DNA of 64,000 nucleotides from Rhodoblastus sp963727035 (GCA_963727035.1 CAVSEY010000029.1:271378-335377), one strand, 5' to 3'. Shown: positions 1 through 9,627, numbered from the stretch's first letter. Program-made: numbers and translations. The notes: a model not told the origin generated them from the letters alone.

Positions 1-502
1 CGGTGTAAACGGCGAGGATTTCCGGCTTCCTTGTGCGCCTGGCGGCGGCGCGCAGATCCGCAATGTCGAGCTCTTCGATCGACAAGCCGACGCGCACCGC
101 CTCTTCCCGGCTTTTCAATCCCTGCTCGATGAGGCTGTCGTAGAGCGCCTGCATTTTCGGGTCGTGGAACACGCCGATCTCCAGGCCCTGCGCCGGATCC
201 GGCAGGCCAAAATGCTGAAGCAGCGCCAGGATGGCGTCCATATGCGCCTGTTCGGAGCCGCTGATATTGCCGAAAGGCCGCAGGCCCCAGCGATCATAAA
301 GGCGCAGGTAAACGTCGCGCGCGATCTTTTCTTCCTCGCGCATCAGCAGAAGATCGTTGCGCTCGTCTTCGCTGAGTTCCCCGGCTTCGTTCGCGGCAAT
401 GGAGTTGCGCAGTCGAGCGAGATGGCCTCGCCGATGGGCGTCACGCGCATCGCCCATGTGACGTTGGCGGCCGTATGGACCGCGTTGTTCGAGGTGTTGC
501 AT
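1..502 (-). CDS. DUF2202 ferritin-like protein, C-terminus beyond window edge
   Basis: The reverse-strand frame runs off the left edge, so only about 167 N-terminal residues are present. Translation gives the hallmarks of DUF2202, a ferritin-like four-helix family: MREEEKIARDVY at residues 54-65, GNISGSEQAHMDAI at 78-91 and EELDIADL near 146. The Glu and His residues in these helices fit a di-iron ferritin fold, but metal binding is inferred. No signal peptide is visible, unlike many family members. I chose the ATG at 502 because AAGGA lies 7 bases upstream; an in-frame ATG at 529 would add nine residues. It lies 107 bases downstream of, and codirectional with, a YqjI-like PadR regulator, suggesting co-expression and a link to metal homeostasis. 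Confidence 0.8.
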   Translation of the reverse strand, partial: MQHLEQRGPYGRQRHMGDARDAHRRGHLARLRNSIAANEAGELSEDERNDLLLMREEEKIARDVYLRLYDRWGLRPFGNISGSEQAHMDAILALLQHFGLPDPAQGLEIGVFHDPKMQALYDSLIEQGLKSREEAVRVGLSIEELDIADLRAAARRTRKPEILAVYT

Positions 503-609
503 TGGATATTCCTTGATCTTGCAGGTCATTTTCACAGCGCCTGAAGCTCCCTGGCGGCCTGGCTCGGCGCGCCCGCGACTTTCAAGCCGTGCTGGAGCGT
601 TAAAAAAAT

Positions 610-1170
610 TCAAAGCCGCTCGATCTTGCGCGCGGCCTCGTCGAGGATGTCGGCGACTTCGAACAGGGTTTTCTTGTCGGCGGCGTCAGCGAGGCGCTGA
701 TGCAGGGCCGTGCGCAGATTGCCCATGGCGCGGGCGACGGGGCCGGCCTCCATCGGCGCGGCGCGCGCGCCGACCTCGTCGAGCCGCGCCAGCGCCGCAT
801 CGGCTTGCGTGCGGTTCTGATCGAGGAAAGCCTTGCCGGCTTCGCTCAGGGCGAATTGCTTTTTCGCGCCTTCCGCGGCCTGGGCTTCGATCTGGCCGGT
901 TTCTTCCAGCAGGGCCAGCGTCGGATAGACGATGCCGGGGCTTGGGGCATAGGCGCCGTTGCTGCGGGTCGCGACCTCGCGGATCAGGTCGTAGCCGTGG
1001 CGCGGCTCGACCTCGATCAAGGCGAGAAAGACCAGCTTCAATTCGCCGCCGTCGAACATGCGGCGCCTTTCGCCGCGTCCGAAACCATGGCGGCCCTTGA
1101 ACAACTCGTCGCCGCCCTCGAACATGCGGCGGCCGCGCCGGAAATGACGGCCGAACGGCGCTTCGCTCAT
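610..1170 (-). CDS. PadR-family regulator, YqjI-like
   Basis: This 186-residue DNA-binding repressor has an N-terminal basic, Gly/Arg/His-containing extension (about residues 1-43), then a PadR winged helix (ELKLVFLALIEVEPRHGYDL followed by SPGIVYPTLALLEE) and a C-terminal helical dimerisation region. The layout matches E. coli YqjI, a metal-responsive repressor of a ferric reductase gene. The extension here has few His and no Cys, so nickel sensing is not established. I start at the ATG at 1170, preceded by GGGAG, rather than an upstream ATG at 1236. ATATCTT palindromes upstream are likely autoregulatory sites. The ferritin-like gene downstream supports an iron or metal role; this is inference. 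Confidence 0.85.
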   Translation of the reverse strand: MSEAPFGRHFRRGRRMFEGGDELFKGRHGFGRGERRRMFDGGELKLVFLALIEVEPRHGYDLIREVATRSNGAYAPSPGIVYPTLALLEETGQIEAQAAEGAKKQFALSEAGKAFLDQNRTQADAALARLDEVGARAAPMEAGPVARAMGNLRTALHQRLADAADKKTLFEVADILDEAARKIERL

Positions 1171-1235
1171 GTCTGGCTCCCTTTTCTCGCCGAAGGCTCC
1201 CAAGCCGGGGCGGCGTCCCTGGTGATGTACGAACA

Positions 1236-1384
1236 TATAATATCTTCGATATATCTTTTCCAGATGGACGAAAAACCCGGACCCATCCGATTTTCAACCT
1301 GTGGCGGGGCCGGACCTCGCGCGATTCCCGCACGAGCCGAGCAGAATGTTTTACTCCGCTCTTGAACAATCAAGATATATCTTA
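1236..1384. promoter_or_regulatory. Candidate PadR operators (ATATCTT repeats)
   Basis: Two AT-rich sites interrupt otherwise GC-rich DNA upstream of the padR-type gene. Near 1239-1257 are overlapping ATATCTT repeats separated by CGAT. At 1372-1383 is the perfect 12-bp palindrome AAGATATATCTT. PadR regulators commonly bind inverted repeats in their own promoters, so these are the best operator candidates in the 395-base gap between ilvE and the regulator. Confidence 0.5.
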
Positions 1385-1409
1385 GATACGAATTATCAAG
1401 GGCAGAGGC

Positions 1410-1442
1410 AAAAAAAAGCGGCCGCCCATCGGGGTGGCCGCT
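1410..1442 (-). terminator. Rho-independent terminator after ilvE
   Basis: Read on the minus strand, a GC hairpin with arms AGCGGCC and GGCCGCT plus an inner CCC/GGG pair is followed by an uninterrupted run of eight T. It lies about 120 bases beyond the ilvE stop codon and would separate ilvE transcription from the padR-type gene. Confidence 0.8.
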
Positions 1443-1565
1443 TCGAGCGGGCAACGAAAGGGGAGGGCGGGCGCCCTGACTCGCACAGCGCGTCGGGAGA
1501 CGGGCGGCTCTCGACGCCCTATGGCTCGCCGCCCTCCACATGTAAGGAGAGGGATTTTTCCGGCC

Positions 1566-2456
1566 TCAGGCGTGCTGGACCACTTTCGGCTGGACTTCGT
1601 CGGCATAGGCCTCGATCAAGGTCCGCGAGATCGCGCCGGGGACGAAATTATAGGGGCCGATGACGGAGACCGGCGTCACTTCGGCGCCGGTGCCGCAGAT
1701 GAAACATTCCTCGAAATCCGCCAGCTCCTCGGGCAGGATCCGGCGCTCGATCACCTTGATCCCCTTGGCCTTGGCGAGGGCGATCACGGTCTGCCGGGTG
1801 ATGCCGTCCAGAAAGCAATCGGCGATCGGCGTGTGGATTTCGCCGTTCCGGGTAAAGAGAATGTTGGCCCCGGTGCATTCGGCGACCCGGCCCTGCCAGT
1901 CGAGCATCAACGCGTCGGCATAGCCGCGGCGCTCGGCGCGGTGCTTGGAGATGGTGCAGATCATGTAGAGGCCGGCGGCCTTGGAATGGCTCGGCGCGGT
2001 CATCGGATCGGGGCGGCGATATTCCGCGATGTCGAGCTTGATGCCCTTCATCTTGGTCGCGATGTCGAACATCGACGGCCAGTCCCAGACCGCGATGGCG
2101 ACATGGATCTTCGCGTGCTGGGCGGAGACCGCCATCATTTCCGAGCCGCGCCAGGCGAAGGGCCGGACATAGCAGTTCTGGAGGCCGTTCCTGGACACCA
2201 CGAGGTCCTTGGCCGCCATCAGCTCTTCGACCGTGTAGGGAATTTCGAAATCGAGCAATTGCGCCGATTTCTTGAAACGCTCGGAATGTTCGCGCGACTT
2301 GAAGATCACGCCGCCATAGGCGCGCTCGCCCTCGAACACGCAGGAGCCGTAATGCAGACCGTGGGAGAGGACGTGGAGCTTGGCGTCCTTCCATTCGACG
2401 AGCGCGCCGTTCATCCAGATAAAACCGTCGCGTTGGTCGAAAGGCAGCACAGACAT
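1566..2456 (-). CDS. ilvE: Branched-chain-amino-acid aminotransferase
   Basis: A 296-residue class IV PLP-dependent aminotransferase that performs the last transamination in valine, leucine and isoleucine synthesis. Recognisable parts are the N-terminal HVLSHGLHYGSCVFEG segment, the PLP lysine at K159 within SHSKAAG (the same number as in the E. coli enzyme), the cofactor phosphate region ECTGANIL at about 193-200, and the C-terminal GTGAEVTPV. The length is normal for the family. It is transcribed divergently from a MarR regulator, and the shared upstream region holds a 10-bp inverted repeat, so MarR may also act on ilvE. The hairpin terminator at 1410-1442 closes the unit. Confidence 0.95.
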   Translation of the reverse strand: MSVLPFDQRDGFIWMNGALVEWKDAKLHVLSHGLHYGSCVFEGERAYGGVIFKSREHSERFKKSAQLLDFEIPYTVEELMAAKDLVVSRNGLQNCYVRPFAWRGSEMMAVSAQHAKIHVAIAVWDWPSMFDIATKMKGIKLDIAEYRRPDPMTAPSHSKAAGLYMICTISKHRAERRGYADALMLDWQGRVAECTGANILFTRNGEIHTPIADCFLDGITRQTVIALAKAKGIKVIERRILPEELADFEECFICGTGAEVTPVSVIGPYNFVPGAISRTLIEAYADEVQPKVVQHA

Positions 2457-2512
2457 GGGGGAATCCTCGAAAGCGCCTTGAAAGGAAGGCTTGACGACTA
2501 AACCGCGACCTG

Positions 2513-2539
2513 AAATATGTCAATAGACCTGACATATTT
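2513..2539. promoter_or_regulatory. Inverted-repeat operator between ilvE and marR
   Basis: The arms AAATATGTCA and TGACATATTT form a perfect 10-bp inverted repeat separated by seven bases. The repeat sits 27 bases upstream of the MarR start codon and 57 bases from the ilvE start. Its size, symmetry and AT-rich content in a GC-rich background suit a MarR dimer site. Binding is inferred. Confidence 0.65.
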
Positions 2540-2565
2540 TCGACCGGGTTCGGGAGGCGGGCCGA

Positions 2566-3063
2566 ATGGCGGAAGCTTTGGAGCGGCATGCGAAAAGTTC
2601 GTCGCCGGAGCCGGCCACGCCCGAACCCATGTTCGACCTGATCGAACTGCTGTTTTTCGCCTATCGCGATTTCGTCGGCGACGCCGACCGCCTGCTGACG
2701 CGCTATAATTTCGGCCGGGCCCATCATCGCGTGCTCTATTTCGTGGAGCGCCGGCCCGGGCTGTCGGTGGCGGAATTGCTCGACCTGCTCAAGATCACCA
2801 AGCAAAGCCTGTCGCGGGTGCTGAAGGACCTTCTCGACCAGAATTACATCGAACAAAGGCCGGGCCTGCTCGACCGCCGCCAGCGCCTGATGTATCCGAC
2901 CGTCAACGGCAAGAGCCTGGCGCTGGAGCTGGCGCAGCTTCAATCGCGCCGCATCGCGCGGGCGCTGGTCAACCTGCCCGAGGGGGCGCGGGCGCAGGCC
3001 GCCACCTTCCTCGCCGCCATGCGCGATCCCGCGCCGAAAGACGCCTCCGGAGACGCCCGATGA
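2566..3063 (+). CDS. MarR-family regulator (PetP-like)
   Basis: A 165-residue MarR winged-helix protein. The DNA-binding domain spans roughly residues 55-125, with LSVAELLDLLKITKQSLSRV as recognition-helix region and the wing at LLDRRQRLMYPT. A GGAGG-like site precedes the ATG. The stop codon overlaps the start of an OmpR-type response regulator (ATGA), so the two are translationally coupled. A MarR gene directly before an OmpR regulator matches petP-petR of Rhodobacter capsulatus and its counterparts across alphaproteobacteria. The inverted repeat immediately upstream suggests autoregulation. Confidence 0.85.
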   Translation: MAEALERHAKSSSPEPATPEPMFDLIELLFFAYRDFVGDADRLLTRYNFGRAHHRVLYFVERRPGLSVAELLDLLKITKQSLSRVLKDLLDQNYIEQRPGLLDRRQRLMYPTVNGKSLALELAQLQSRRIARALVNLPEGARAQAATFLAAMRDPAPKDASGDAR

Positions 3064-3794
3064 ACCAAGAGGAAGCCCAGCTCCCGGCGGATGACGCCTT
3101 TCATCTCCTGATCGTGGACGACGACCGCCGCATCCGCGAGTTGCTGAAACGCTTCCTTCAGGGCGAGGGCTATCGGGTGACGGCGGCGGAAAGCGCGGAA
3201 GCCGCTTACGCCCATCTGCGCGGGCTGCATTTCGACCTGATCATTCTCGACGTGATGATGCCGGGCGAGAGCGGCGTCGATTTCGCGCGCAAAATCCGCG
3301 CCGAAAACACCGCTCTCGCAGAGGCCCCGATCCTGATGCTGACGGCGCGCTCCGAGATCGACGACCGTCTCAAGGGGCTCGAAGCCGGCGCCGACGATTA
3401 CATGGCCAAGCCCTTCGAGCCGCGCGAACTGGCGCTGCGCGTCGCCTCGATCCTGCGCCGCGCCGCGCCGCGCTCGCCAGCACAGACGGCGCTGGGCGCC
3501 AATGTCGTGCGCTTCGGCGAATTCGCCTTCGATCCGGATCGTGGCGATTTGCGCCAGGGCGACGACGTCATCCGCATCACCGAGCGCGAGCGCGACATGC
3601 TGCGCCTGCTGGTGGAGACGCCCGGCGAGCCGGTGTCGCGCGAGGCGCTGGGCGGCGGCGGCGGCGCGGCCAACGAGCGCACCGTGGACGTCCAGGTCAA
3701 CCGCCTGCGGCGCAAGATCGAGACCGATCCGGCCAATCCCCTGCATCTCCAGACCGTGCGCGGGTTCGGCTACAAGCTGGCGATCGAGAGATGA
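3060..3794 (+). CDS. OmpR-family response regulator (PetR-like)
   Basis: A 244-residue two-component regulator. The receiver domain covers about residues 14-130, with the acidic pair in VDDD, phosphoacceptor D64 in LDVMMP and the conserved lysine K117 in AKPF. A winged-helix effector domain covers about 145-241, with RTVDVQVNRLRRKIE as the recognition helix. The gene overlaps the MarR gene before it and the kinase after it by four bases each, forming a compact three-gene operon. Similarity to PetR is inferred from the MarR-OmpR order; the kinase behind it is the obvious partner. Confidence 0.9.
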   Translation: MNQEEAQLPADDAFHLLIVDDDRRIRELLKRFLQGEGYRVTAAESAEAAYAHLRGLHFDLIILDVMMPGESGVDFARKIRAENTALAEAPILMLTARSEIDDRLKGLEAGADDYMAKPFEPRELALRVASILRRAAPRSPAQTALGANVVRFGEFAFDPDRGDLRQGDDVIRITERERDMLRLLVETPGEPVSREALGGGGGAANERTVDVQVNRLRRKIETDPANPLHLQTVRGFGYKLAIER

Positions 3795-5158
3795 AAACGG
3801 CGCCGAGCGTCCTCCTTCCGGCTTTGCGCCTGTGGCGGGCTTTCGGCCGCGCGCTTGCGGGGATCATGCCCAAGGGGCTTTACGCGCGCTCGCTGCTCAT
3901 CGTCATCCTGCCCATGGTCCTGCTGCAATCGGCGGTGGCGCTGGTCTTCATGGAGCGCCATTGGCAGATGGTGACCTTCCGCCTTTCCAATGCGGTGACC
4001 CAGGACATCGCCGCGCTGATCGACGTCTATCGCGATTTCCACAAGCTCGATCCCGACAACAGCAAACTGGAGGCGATCGCGCGCCGGCGCCTCAATCTCG
4101 ACGTCGAGGTCCTGCCCCCCGGGCCGCTGCCGCCGGCTTTGAAGAAGCCCTTCTTTTCCCTGGTCGATCGCGCCATGTCGAGCGAGATCGCCAAGCAGAT
4201 TCACCGGCCCTTCTGGATCGACACGGTGGGGCGCTCCAACTTCATCGAGGTGCGGGTGGACGTGGGCGACGCCGTCCTGCGCGTCGTGGCCTTGCGCAGC
4301 CAGGCCTATGCCTCCAACAGCCAGATCTTCATCGTCTGGATGGTCGGCGCCGCGCTGGTGCTGATCACGGTCGCCATCCTGTTCCTGCGCAACCAGATCA
4401 GGCCGATTCTCGCGCTCGCCGACGCCGCGGAGGAATTCGGCAAGGGCCGCGAAATCGAATTCCGTCCGCGCGGCGCGCGCGAGGTGCGGCGCGCGGCCTA
4501 TGCCTTTCTCGAAATGAAGCGGCGCATCGAGCGCGCGATGGAGCAGCGCACCACCATGCTCAATGGCGTGAGCCACGACCTGCGCACCATCCTCACCCGC
4601 TTCAAACTGTCCCTCGCCTTGCTGTCCGACAAGAACGAGGCGCGCGAGCTGACCGGCGACGTGGACGAGATGCAGCGCATGCTCGAAGCCTATCTCGCCT
4701 TCGCCCGCGGCGACATCGGCGAAGCCGCGGCGCCGACCGACATTCCGGCCATGCTCGAAACCCTGCGCCAGGAGGGCGAGCGCCTGGGCCACGCCACCGA
4801 AGTGGTCTATGCCGGCGAGCCGATCGCCACCGTGCGCCCCGACGCCTTCAAGCGCTGCCTCGCCAATCTGCTGATCAATGCGGCGCGCCACGGCGGCCGC
4901 ATTCGCCTCGAAGGCTTCTGCGACACGAAATTCCTGCAGATTCACGTCGATGACGACGGACCGGGCATCCCCTTGGAACAGCGCGAGGAAGTGTTCCGGC
5001 CTTTCGTGCGGCTTGACGAAGCCCGCAACCAGGACGAGGGCGGCACCGGCCTCGGCCTCGCCATCGCCCGCGACATCGCCCGCTCGCATGGCGGCGAAAT
5101 CTATCTCTCCACCAGCCCGCTTGGCGGCCTGCGCGCCACCGTGAGGGCGCCGGTATAG
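3791..5158 (+). CDS. EnvZ-like membrane sensor histidine kinase
   Basis: A 455-residue inner-membrane kinase. One transmembrane segment lies at about 34-54, a periplasmic domain at about 55-176 and a second transmembrane segment at about 178-199, followed by HAMP, a HisKA-type phosphoacceptor helix with H262 in GVSHDLRTIL, and an ATPase domain with the N box LLINAARHGG, DDDGPGIP and GGTGLGLAI. The H box lacks the usual proline after RT (RTIL rather than RTPL), as in a subset of EnvZ-type kinases. It overlaps the upstream response regulator by four bases and presumably phosphorylates it. Confidence 0.9.
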   Translation: MKTAPSVLLPALRLWRAFGRALAGIMPKGLYARSLLIVILPMVLLQSAVALVFMERHWQMVTFRLSNAVTQDIAALIDVYRDFHKLDPDNSKLEAIARRRLNLDVEVLPPGPLPPALKKPFFSLVDRAMSSEIAKQIHRPFWIDTVGRSNFIEVRVDVGDAVLRVVALRSQAYASNSQIFIVWMVGAALVLITVAILFLRNQIRPILALADAAEEFGKGREIEFRPRGAREVRRAAYAFLEMKRRIERAMEQRTTMLNGVSHDLRTILTRFKLSLALLSDKNEARELTGDVDEMQRMLEAYLAFARGDIGEAAAPTDIPAMLETLRQEGERLGHATEVVYAGEPIATVRPDAFKRCLANLLINAARHGGRIRLEGFCDTKFLQIHVDDDGPGIPLEQREEVFRPFVRLDEARNQDEGGTGLGLAIARDIARSHGGEIYLSTSPLGGLRATVRAPV

Positions 5159-5184
5159 GAACGCTCCGATGAAATCTTGTTGCA

Positions 5185-6015
5185 ATGGCGCTGGAGGACC
5201 TTTCCGGGGCCGAGACTTTCCCGCTCGACGCCTTGATGACCTTGCGCCAGAAATGGCCTGACGCGCGCGGGCCTTTGCTGGATGCGTTGAAAAACTTCGC
5301 CTCGGGCGCCGACCGCGGCCCGGAAAATGCGGAAAAAGTCTTTTTCGGCCTGCATCTGATGGCGGAAAAGCGCGAGGACGAGGCCTGGGCGCCTTTGCTG
5401 GCGGTCGCGATGGAGGGCGAAGTTCTCTACGACATGATCGGCGACGCCACCTCGGCGACGCTGCCCGCCATCCTGTGCAGCCTCTATGCGGGCGATCTCG
5501 ACGGGCTGAAAAAACTGGTCGAGGCGCCGCAGGCTGACGAATGGGGCCGCGTCGCGGCGCTCGAATGTTTTTGCGCGCTGGCCGCGAAGGGCGAAATCCC
5601 GATGGAGGAGGCCAAGGCTTATCTCGCCCATTGCTTCGAGAGCTTGCAGCCGCGCCAGAATCACCCGGTCTGGTATGGCTGGCAGGGCTGCGTCGCGCTG
5701 CTGGGCTTCTCTGAGCTGGAGCCTTTGGCGGCGCGCGCCTTCCGCCAGGGGTTTGTGGACCGCAATGTCCTGACTTTCGAGGATTTCCAGACCGACCTGC
5801 GCGCCAGCCGCGCCGCCGCCAGCCTCGCCGATGTCTTCGAGGAACGCGGCATAAAACCGATCGAGGACGCGCTCGACGCTTTGGCCGTTTTCGACGAGGA
5901 CGACGAGGCGCCCGCCGAGCCGGCGGAAAACCGCTTTAAAGACGTCGGCCGCAACGATCCTTGTCCGTGCGGCAGCGGCAAGAAATACAAGAAGTGTTGT
6001 TTAGGGAAAGAATAG
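5185..6015 (+). CDS. DUF1186 protein with C-terminal SEC-C zinc motif
   Basis: A 276-residue cytoplasmic protein. Most of it is an alpha-helical, HEAT-like region assigned to DUF1186 from the DGLKKLVEAP and WGRVAALECF segments. The last 20 residues form a SEC-C motif (CPCGSGKKYKKCC), the zinc-binding tail also found on SecA, where it binds SecB or ribosomes. An acidic linker (about residues 228-245) joins the two. The molecular role is unknown. The start at 5185 is the first in-frame ATG after an upstream stop and has no clear Shine-Dalgarno site. It lies 26 bases after the kinase gene and may be expressed with it. Confidence 0.8.
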   Translation: MALEDLSGAETFPLDALMTLRQKWPDARGPLLDALKNFASGADRGPENAEKVFFGLHLMAEKREDEAWAPLLAVAMEGEVLYDMIGDATSATLPAILCSLYAGDLDGLKKLVEAPQADEWGRVAALECFCALAAKGEIPMEEAKAYLAHCFESLQPRQNHPVWYGWQGCVALLGFSELEPLAARAFRQGFVDRNVLTFEDFQTDLRASRAAASLADVFEERGIKPIEDALDALAVFDEDDEAPAEPAENRFKDVGRNDPCPCGSGKKYKKCCLGKE

Positions 6016-6034
6016 ACCCAGTTTCAAAACGCCG

Positions 6035-6718
6035 TCATCGCGATCGTGCGACGCCGAAAACCCGTTCCACCAGCCCGATCAAGGGCTTCGCCAAAGGCTC
6101 CAGCCTGCGCCGGGCTTCATCGGCGCGTTCCACCAGAAGTTCGCCGCGCGCGAGTTCGCGGTCGAGCGCGGCCATGGTTCTGGAATTGTCCGCGCCGTCG
6201 TCGGCGAGCCAGATGTGGAAGACATGGGCCCAGACCAGCGCGAGGCCCTGCAATTTCAGCGCGCCCAGAGGCGCCTCGCTGGAGAGCCCCGCCGCCTCCA
6301 CCATGAAGCGCAACGAATTCAGCGCCAGCTGGTTGAGCGAGGGCAGGGCGAGCGGGTCGCGCATCGCCCAGGCGTTGATGTTTTCCAGTGCGGCCTTGTA
6401 GGGCGCCATGGCGTCGAAGCGCCGCATCAGCACGTCGAACAGCCGGTCCTTCGCGCTTTCGCCCGCGCTCGCGCCGCCTTCGAGCACCTGCCGGTCAATG
6501 CGGCGGGAAAAGGCGCCGAGGACCGCGCCCTTGGACGGAAACAAATCGCGGAACTGGGCGAGGGTCACGCCGGCGCGGTCGGCGACGTCGGCGAGCGAAA
6601 TCTCCTCCCACGGCCTTTCGGCGGCAAGCCCCATCAAGGCGTCGACGATCTTTTCGCGCGGGTCGTTTCGGGGCGCCCCCTTGTGGGCGCCCTTGTCGTC
6701 CTTGCCGGCCTTTTCCAT
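6035..6718 (-). CDS. TetR-family transcriptional regulator
   Basis: A 227-residue protein with an N-terminal TetR helix-turn-helix at about residues 21-68: ISLADVADRAGVTLAQFRDL followed by FPSKGAVLGAF. The C-terminal ligand or dimerisation domain has no feature that identifies a ligand. I start at the ATG at 6718 because AGGAGAG stands eight bases upstream; a GTG at 6724 is possible. It follows proC on the same strand with a 57-base gap and converges with the SEC-C gene. Target genes are unknown. Confidence 0.8.
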   Translation of the reverse strand: MEKAGKDDKGAHKGAPRNDPREKIVDALMGLAAERPWEEISLADVADRAGVTLAQFRDLFPSKGAVLGAFSRRIDRQVLEGGASAGESAKDRLFDVLMRRFDAMAPYKAALENINAWAMRDPLALPSLNQLALNSLRFMVEAAGLSSEAPLGALKLQGLALVWAHVFHIWLADDGADNSRTMAALDRELARGELLVERADEARRRLEPLAKPLIGLVERVFGVARSR

Positions 6719-6775
6719 CGCCACGCTCTCCTGTTTCCTTCCCGCAAATGGGGTAAAAGAAACTGCGCTGCAAGG

Positions 6776-7581
<806 letters not shown>

Positions 7582-7582
<1 letters not shown>

Positions 7583-8085
7583 CACGCCTCGCCGCGGGTG
7601 TCGATCAGGGCGCCTTCCAGCGCCTCGTCCGCCGTCTTGCCGGCCCAGACCACGAACTGAAAGGCCTGATAATAGCGCTCGCAAGCCTCGATCGCATTGG
7701 CCAGAGCGGCCTCGCACTGGGCGTCGCCGGGCTCGGCGCCGCCGGCCAGCAGCATGGCGTGGCGGAACATGACGACATTGTCTTTCGACCAGACGTCGAA
7801 ATGGCCAATCCACAATTGCTCATTGATGCGGGCGACGAGCTGGGAGGTCTCGGCGCGGCGGCGTTCGGGAATCTTGAAATCGAAGGCGCAGCCGAGATGA
7901 AGCGCCTCATGTTGCGATAGCCAGGTGAAAGCGACGGTATATTCCGACCAGCGCCCCGACACGCCGATCGATATTTCGTCGGGATCGTCGCGGTCGAAGG
8001 CCCAGTCGCGCAGGAGGGCGATCCGCTCGACGACATCGACCGGGTGTTCGATCCTCTCGTTCGTTTCAATTCCAGACAACAGCAT
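7582..8085 (-). CDS. YbjN-domain protein
   Basis: A 167-residue protein of the YbjN family, recognised from WSEYTVAFTWLSQHEALHLG, the DFKIPERRRAETSQLVARIN segment and the VVMFRHAMLLAGG strand. The fold resembles type III secretion chaperones, but the function is not established. No signal peptide or membrane segment is seen. Placement directly upstream of, and overlapping, proC is a recurrent arrangement in alphaproteobacteria. Confidence 0.85.
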
Positions 8086-8330
8086 GAATCAATCCCAGGC
8101 GGCGCTGCGGGATGCGAGCGGCGCGGCGAAGATCTCGGGAACGCGGACTGCACTTGTGCGGCGCCGGGACCCTCAACCCGCTGAGTCCTCAACCGAATCA
8201 CCGCACAAGCCGAATATAATCGGATTTGTCCGGCGACGGAATCCCGTCCGCGACCCCTCGGCAAGGTGCGGGATTCGCATGGCCTCGTCCATCCGCGCGG
8301 CAGGCTGCGTCCACAGCTAATCGGACTTGT

Positions 8331-8597
8331 TCAGGCTTTCTTTTCCAGCTCGGCGATTTTCGCTTCGAGCTCGCCGATGCGGCGCTCCAGCGCGTCATTG
8401 GCGTTGCGCGCGGCCACCGTCATGTCGCGCAAAGCCTCGAATTCCTCGCGCGTCACCACATCCATGCCCGCCAGCAGGCGCTCCACCTGGGTCTTGATCG
8501 CCATCTCGGCCTCGCGGCCGAGGTTGCGGGCGGCGCCGGCGGCGTCGCTGAACAGGCGCGACATGTCATCGAAAAAACGGTTGGGCGAGGCGCTCAT
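8331..8597 (-). CDS. UbiK/YqiC-like (BMFP) accessory protein
   Basis: A small 88-residue protein of the membrane fusogenic family (Brucella BMFP, E. coli YqiC/UbiK). It has an N-terminal amphipathic region FFDDMSRLFSDAAGAARNLG and a long C-terminal coiled coil ending in IGELEAKIAELEKK, which drives trimerisation. In enterobacteria UbiK assists ubiquinone synthesis; in alphaproteobacteria this role is inferred. I start at the ATG at 8597 (MSASPNRFF). It is divergent from lgt. The 245 bases on its other side hold no recognisable gene. Confidence 0.8.
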   Translation of the reverse strand: MSASPNRFFDDMSRLFSDAAGAARNLGREAEMAIKTQVERLLAGMDVVTREEFEALRDMTVAARNANDALERRIGELEAKIAELEKKA

Positions 8598-8781
8598 GGT
8601 CGGGGCTCCGAAGGATGCGTGCCGCCGAGAAATGGGCGCAAGAGAGCGGCGGCGCAAGAATTTTGTTCACCGAACTCTTTAGAACGCCTTGGCCAAAAGC
8701 GCCGGGAACGCGATAGAAAGCTGGGTCACAAGGGCGATTCCGCCAAATCGCCGCCGACCCATCTGGCCGAGAAACGCCGAC

Positions 8782-9627
8782 ATGCCGCTTTTCCTGCTGC
8801 CCTTTCCGGTGATCGATCCGGTGATGGTCCATCTCGGACCCTTTCCGATCCGCTGGTACGCCATGGGCTATATCGTCTCGCTGATCCTGGGCTGGCTGAT
8901 CGCCGGGCGCCTGGCGGGCCGCGACTCGCTGTGGGGCGCCGTCCCGCGGCCTTCGCCCGACAGCCTCGACGACCTTCTGGTCTATGTCGCCTTCGGCGCG
9001 GTTCTGGGCGGGCGCACAGGCTATGTGCTGTTCTACAATCTGCCCTTTTTTCTCCAGCATCCGTTGGAAATTCCGCAGGTCTGGAATGGCGGCATGTCGT
9101 TCCACGGCGGACTGGCCGGCGCGGCGCTGGGCGCCTGGCTTTTCGCCCGCCGCGAGAAAATCCCCTTTTTCAGCGTCGCCGACCTGTCCTGTTCGGTCGC
9201 GCCGCTCGGCCTGTTCCTGGTGCGCCTCGCCAATTTCATCAAACCCGAATTATGGGGCCGGCCGAGCGACGTTCCCTGGGCGATGGTCTTTCCCGGCGCG
9301 GGGCCGCTGCCGCGTCATCCGAGCCAGCTTTACGAAGCCGGGCTCGAAGGCGTCGCGCTGGGGATCGTCATGATCCTGGCGGTGCGCGCCGGCGCCTTCC
9401 GCCGGCCCGGCTTGACCTCGGGCCTGTTCATCGGCCTTTATGGTCTGGCGCGGATTTTCTCGGAATTTTTTCGCGAGCCCGACCCGCAGCTGGGCTTTCT
9501 GTTCGGCGGCGCGACCATGGGCATGATTCTTTCCGCGCCGCTCGTCGTGCTGGGGGCGCTTCTGGTTGTTTATTCCTTGCGCCGCGCCCCGCGCGCGGCG
9601 GATCATCTGACGGCGGAGGGGCGATGA
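8782..9627 (+). CDS. lgt: Prolipoprotein diacylglyceryl transferase
   Basis: A 281-residue polytopic inner-membrane enzyme that transfers diacylglycerol from phosphatidylglycerol to the lipobox cysteine of prolipoproteins. Visible signatures are GPFPIRWYAMGY near the N-terminus, GGRTGYVLFYN, the essential HGGLAGA region and the family motif RLANFIKPELWGR, with about seven hydrophobic segments. The start at 8782 (MPLFLLPF) gives the normal length. The stop overlaps the start of midA by four bases. The order lgt-midA-pgeF is conserved in alphaproteobacteria. Confidence 0.95.
   Translation: MPLFLLPFPVIDPVMVHLGPFPIRWYAMGYIVSLILGWLIAGRLAGRDSLWGAVPRPSPDSLDDLLVYVAFGAVLGGRTGYVLFYNLPFFLQHPLEIPQVWNGGMSFHGGLAGAALGAWLFARREKIPFFSVADLSCSVAPLGLFLVRLANFIKPELWGRPSDVPWAMVFPGAGPLPRHPSQLYEAGLEGVALGIVMILAVRAGAFRRPGLTSGLFIGLYGLARIFSEFFREPDPQLGFLFGGATMGMILSAPLVVLGALLVVYSLRRAPRAADHLTAEGR

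Noticed and set aside
8226..9623. Long upstream extension of the midA frame
   Set aside because: The extension is out of frame with lgt, which fills this region; the ATG at 9624 overlapping the lgt stop is the real start.
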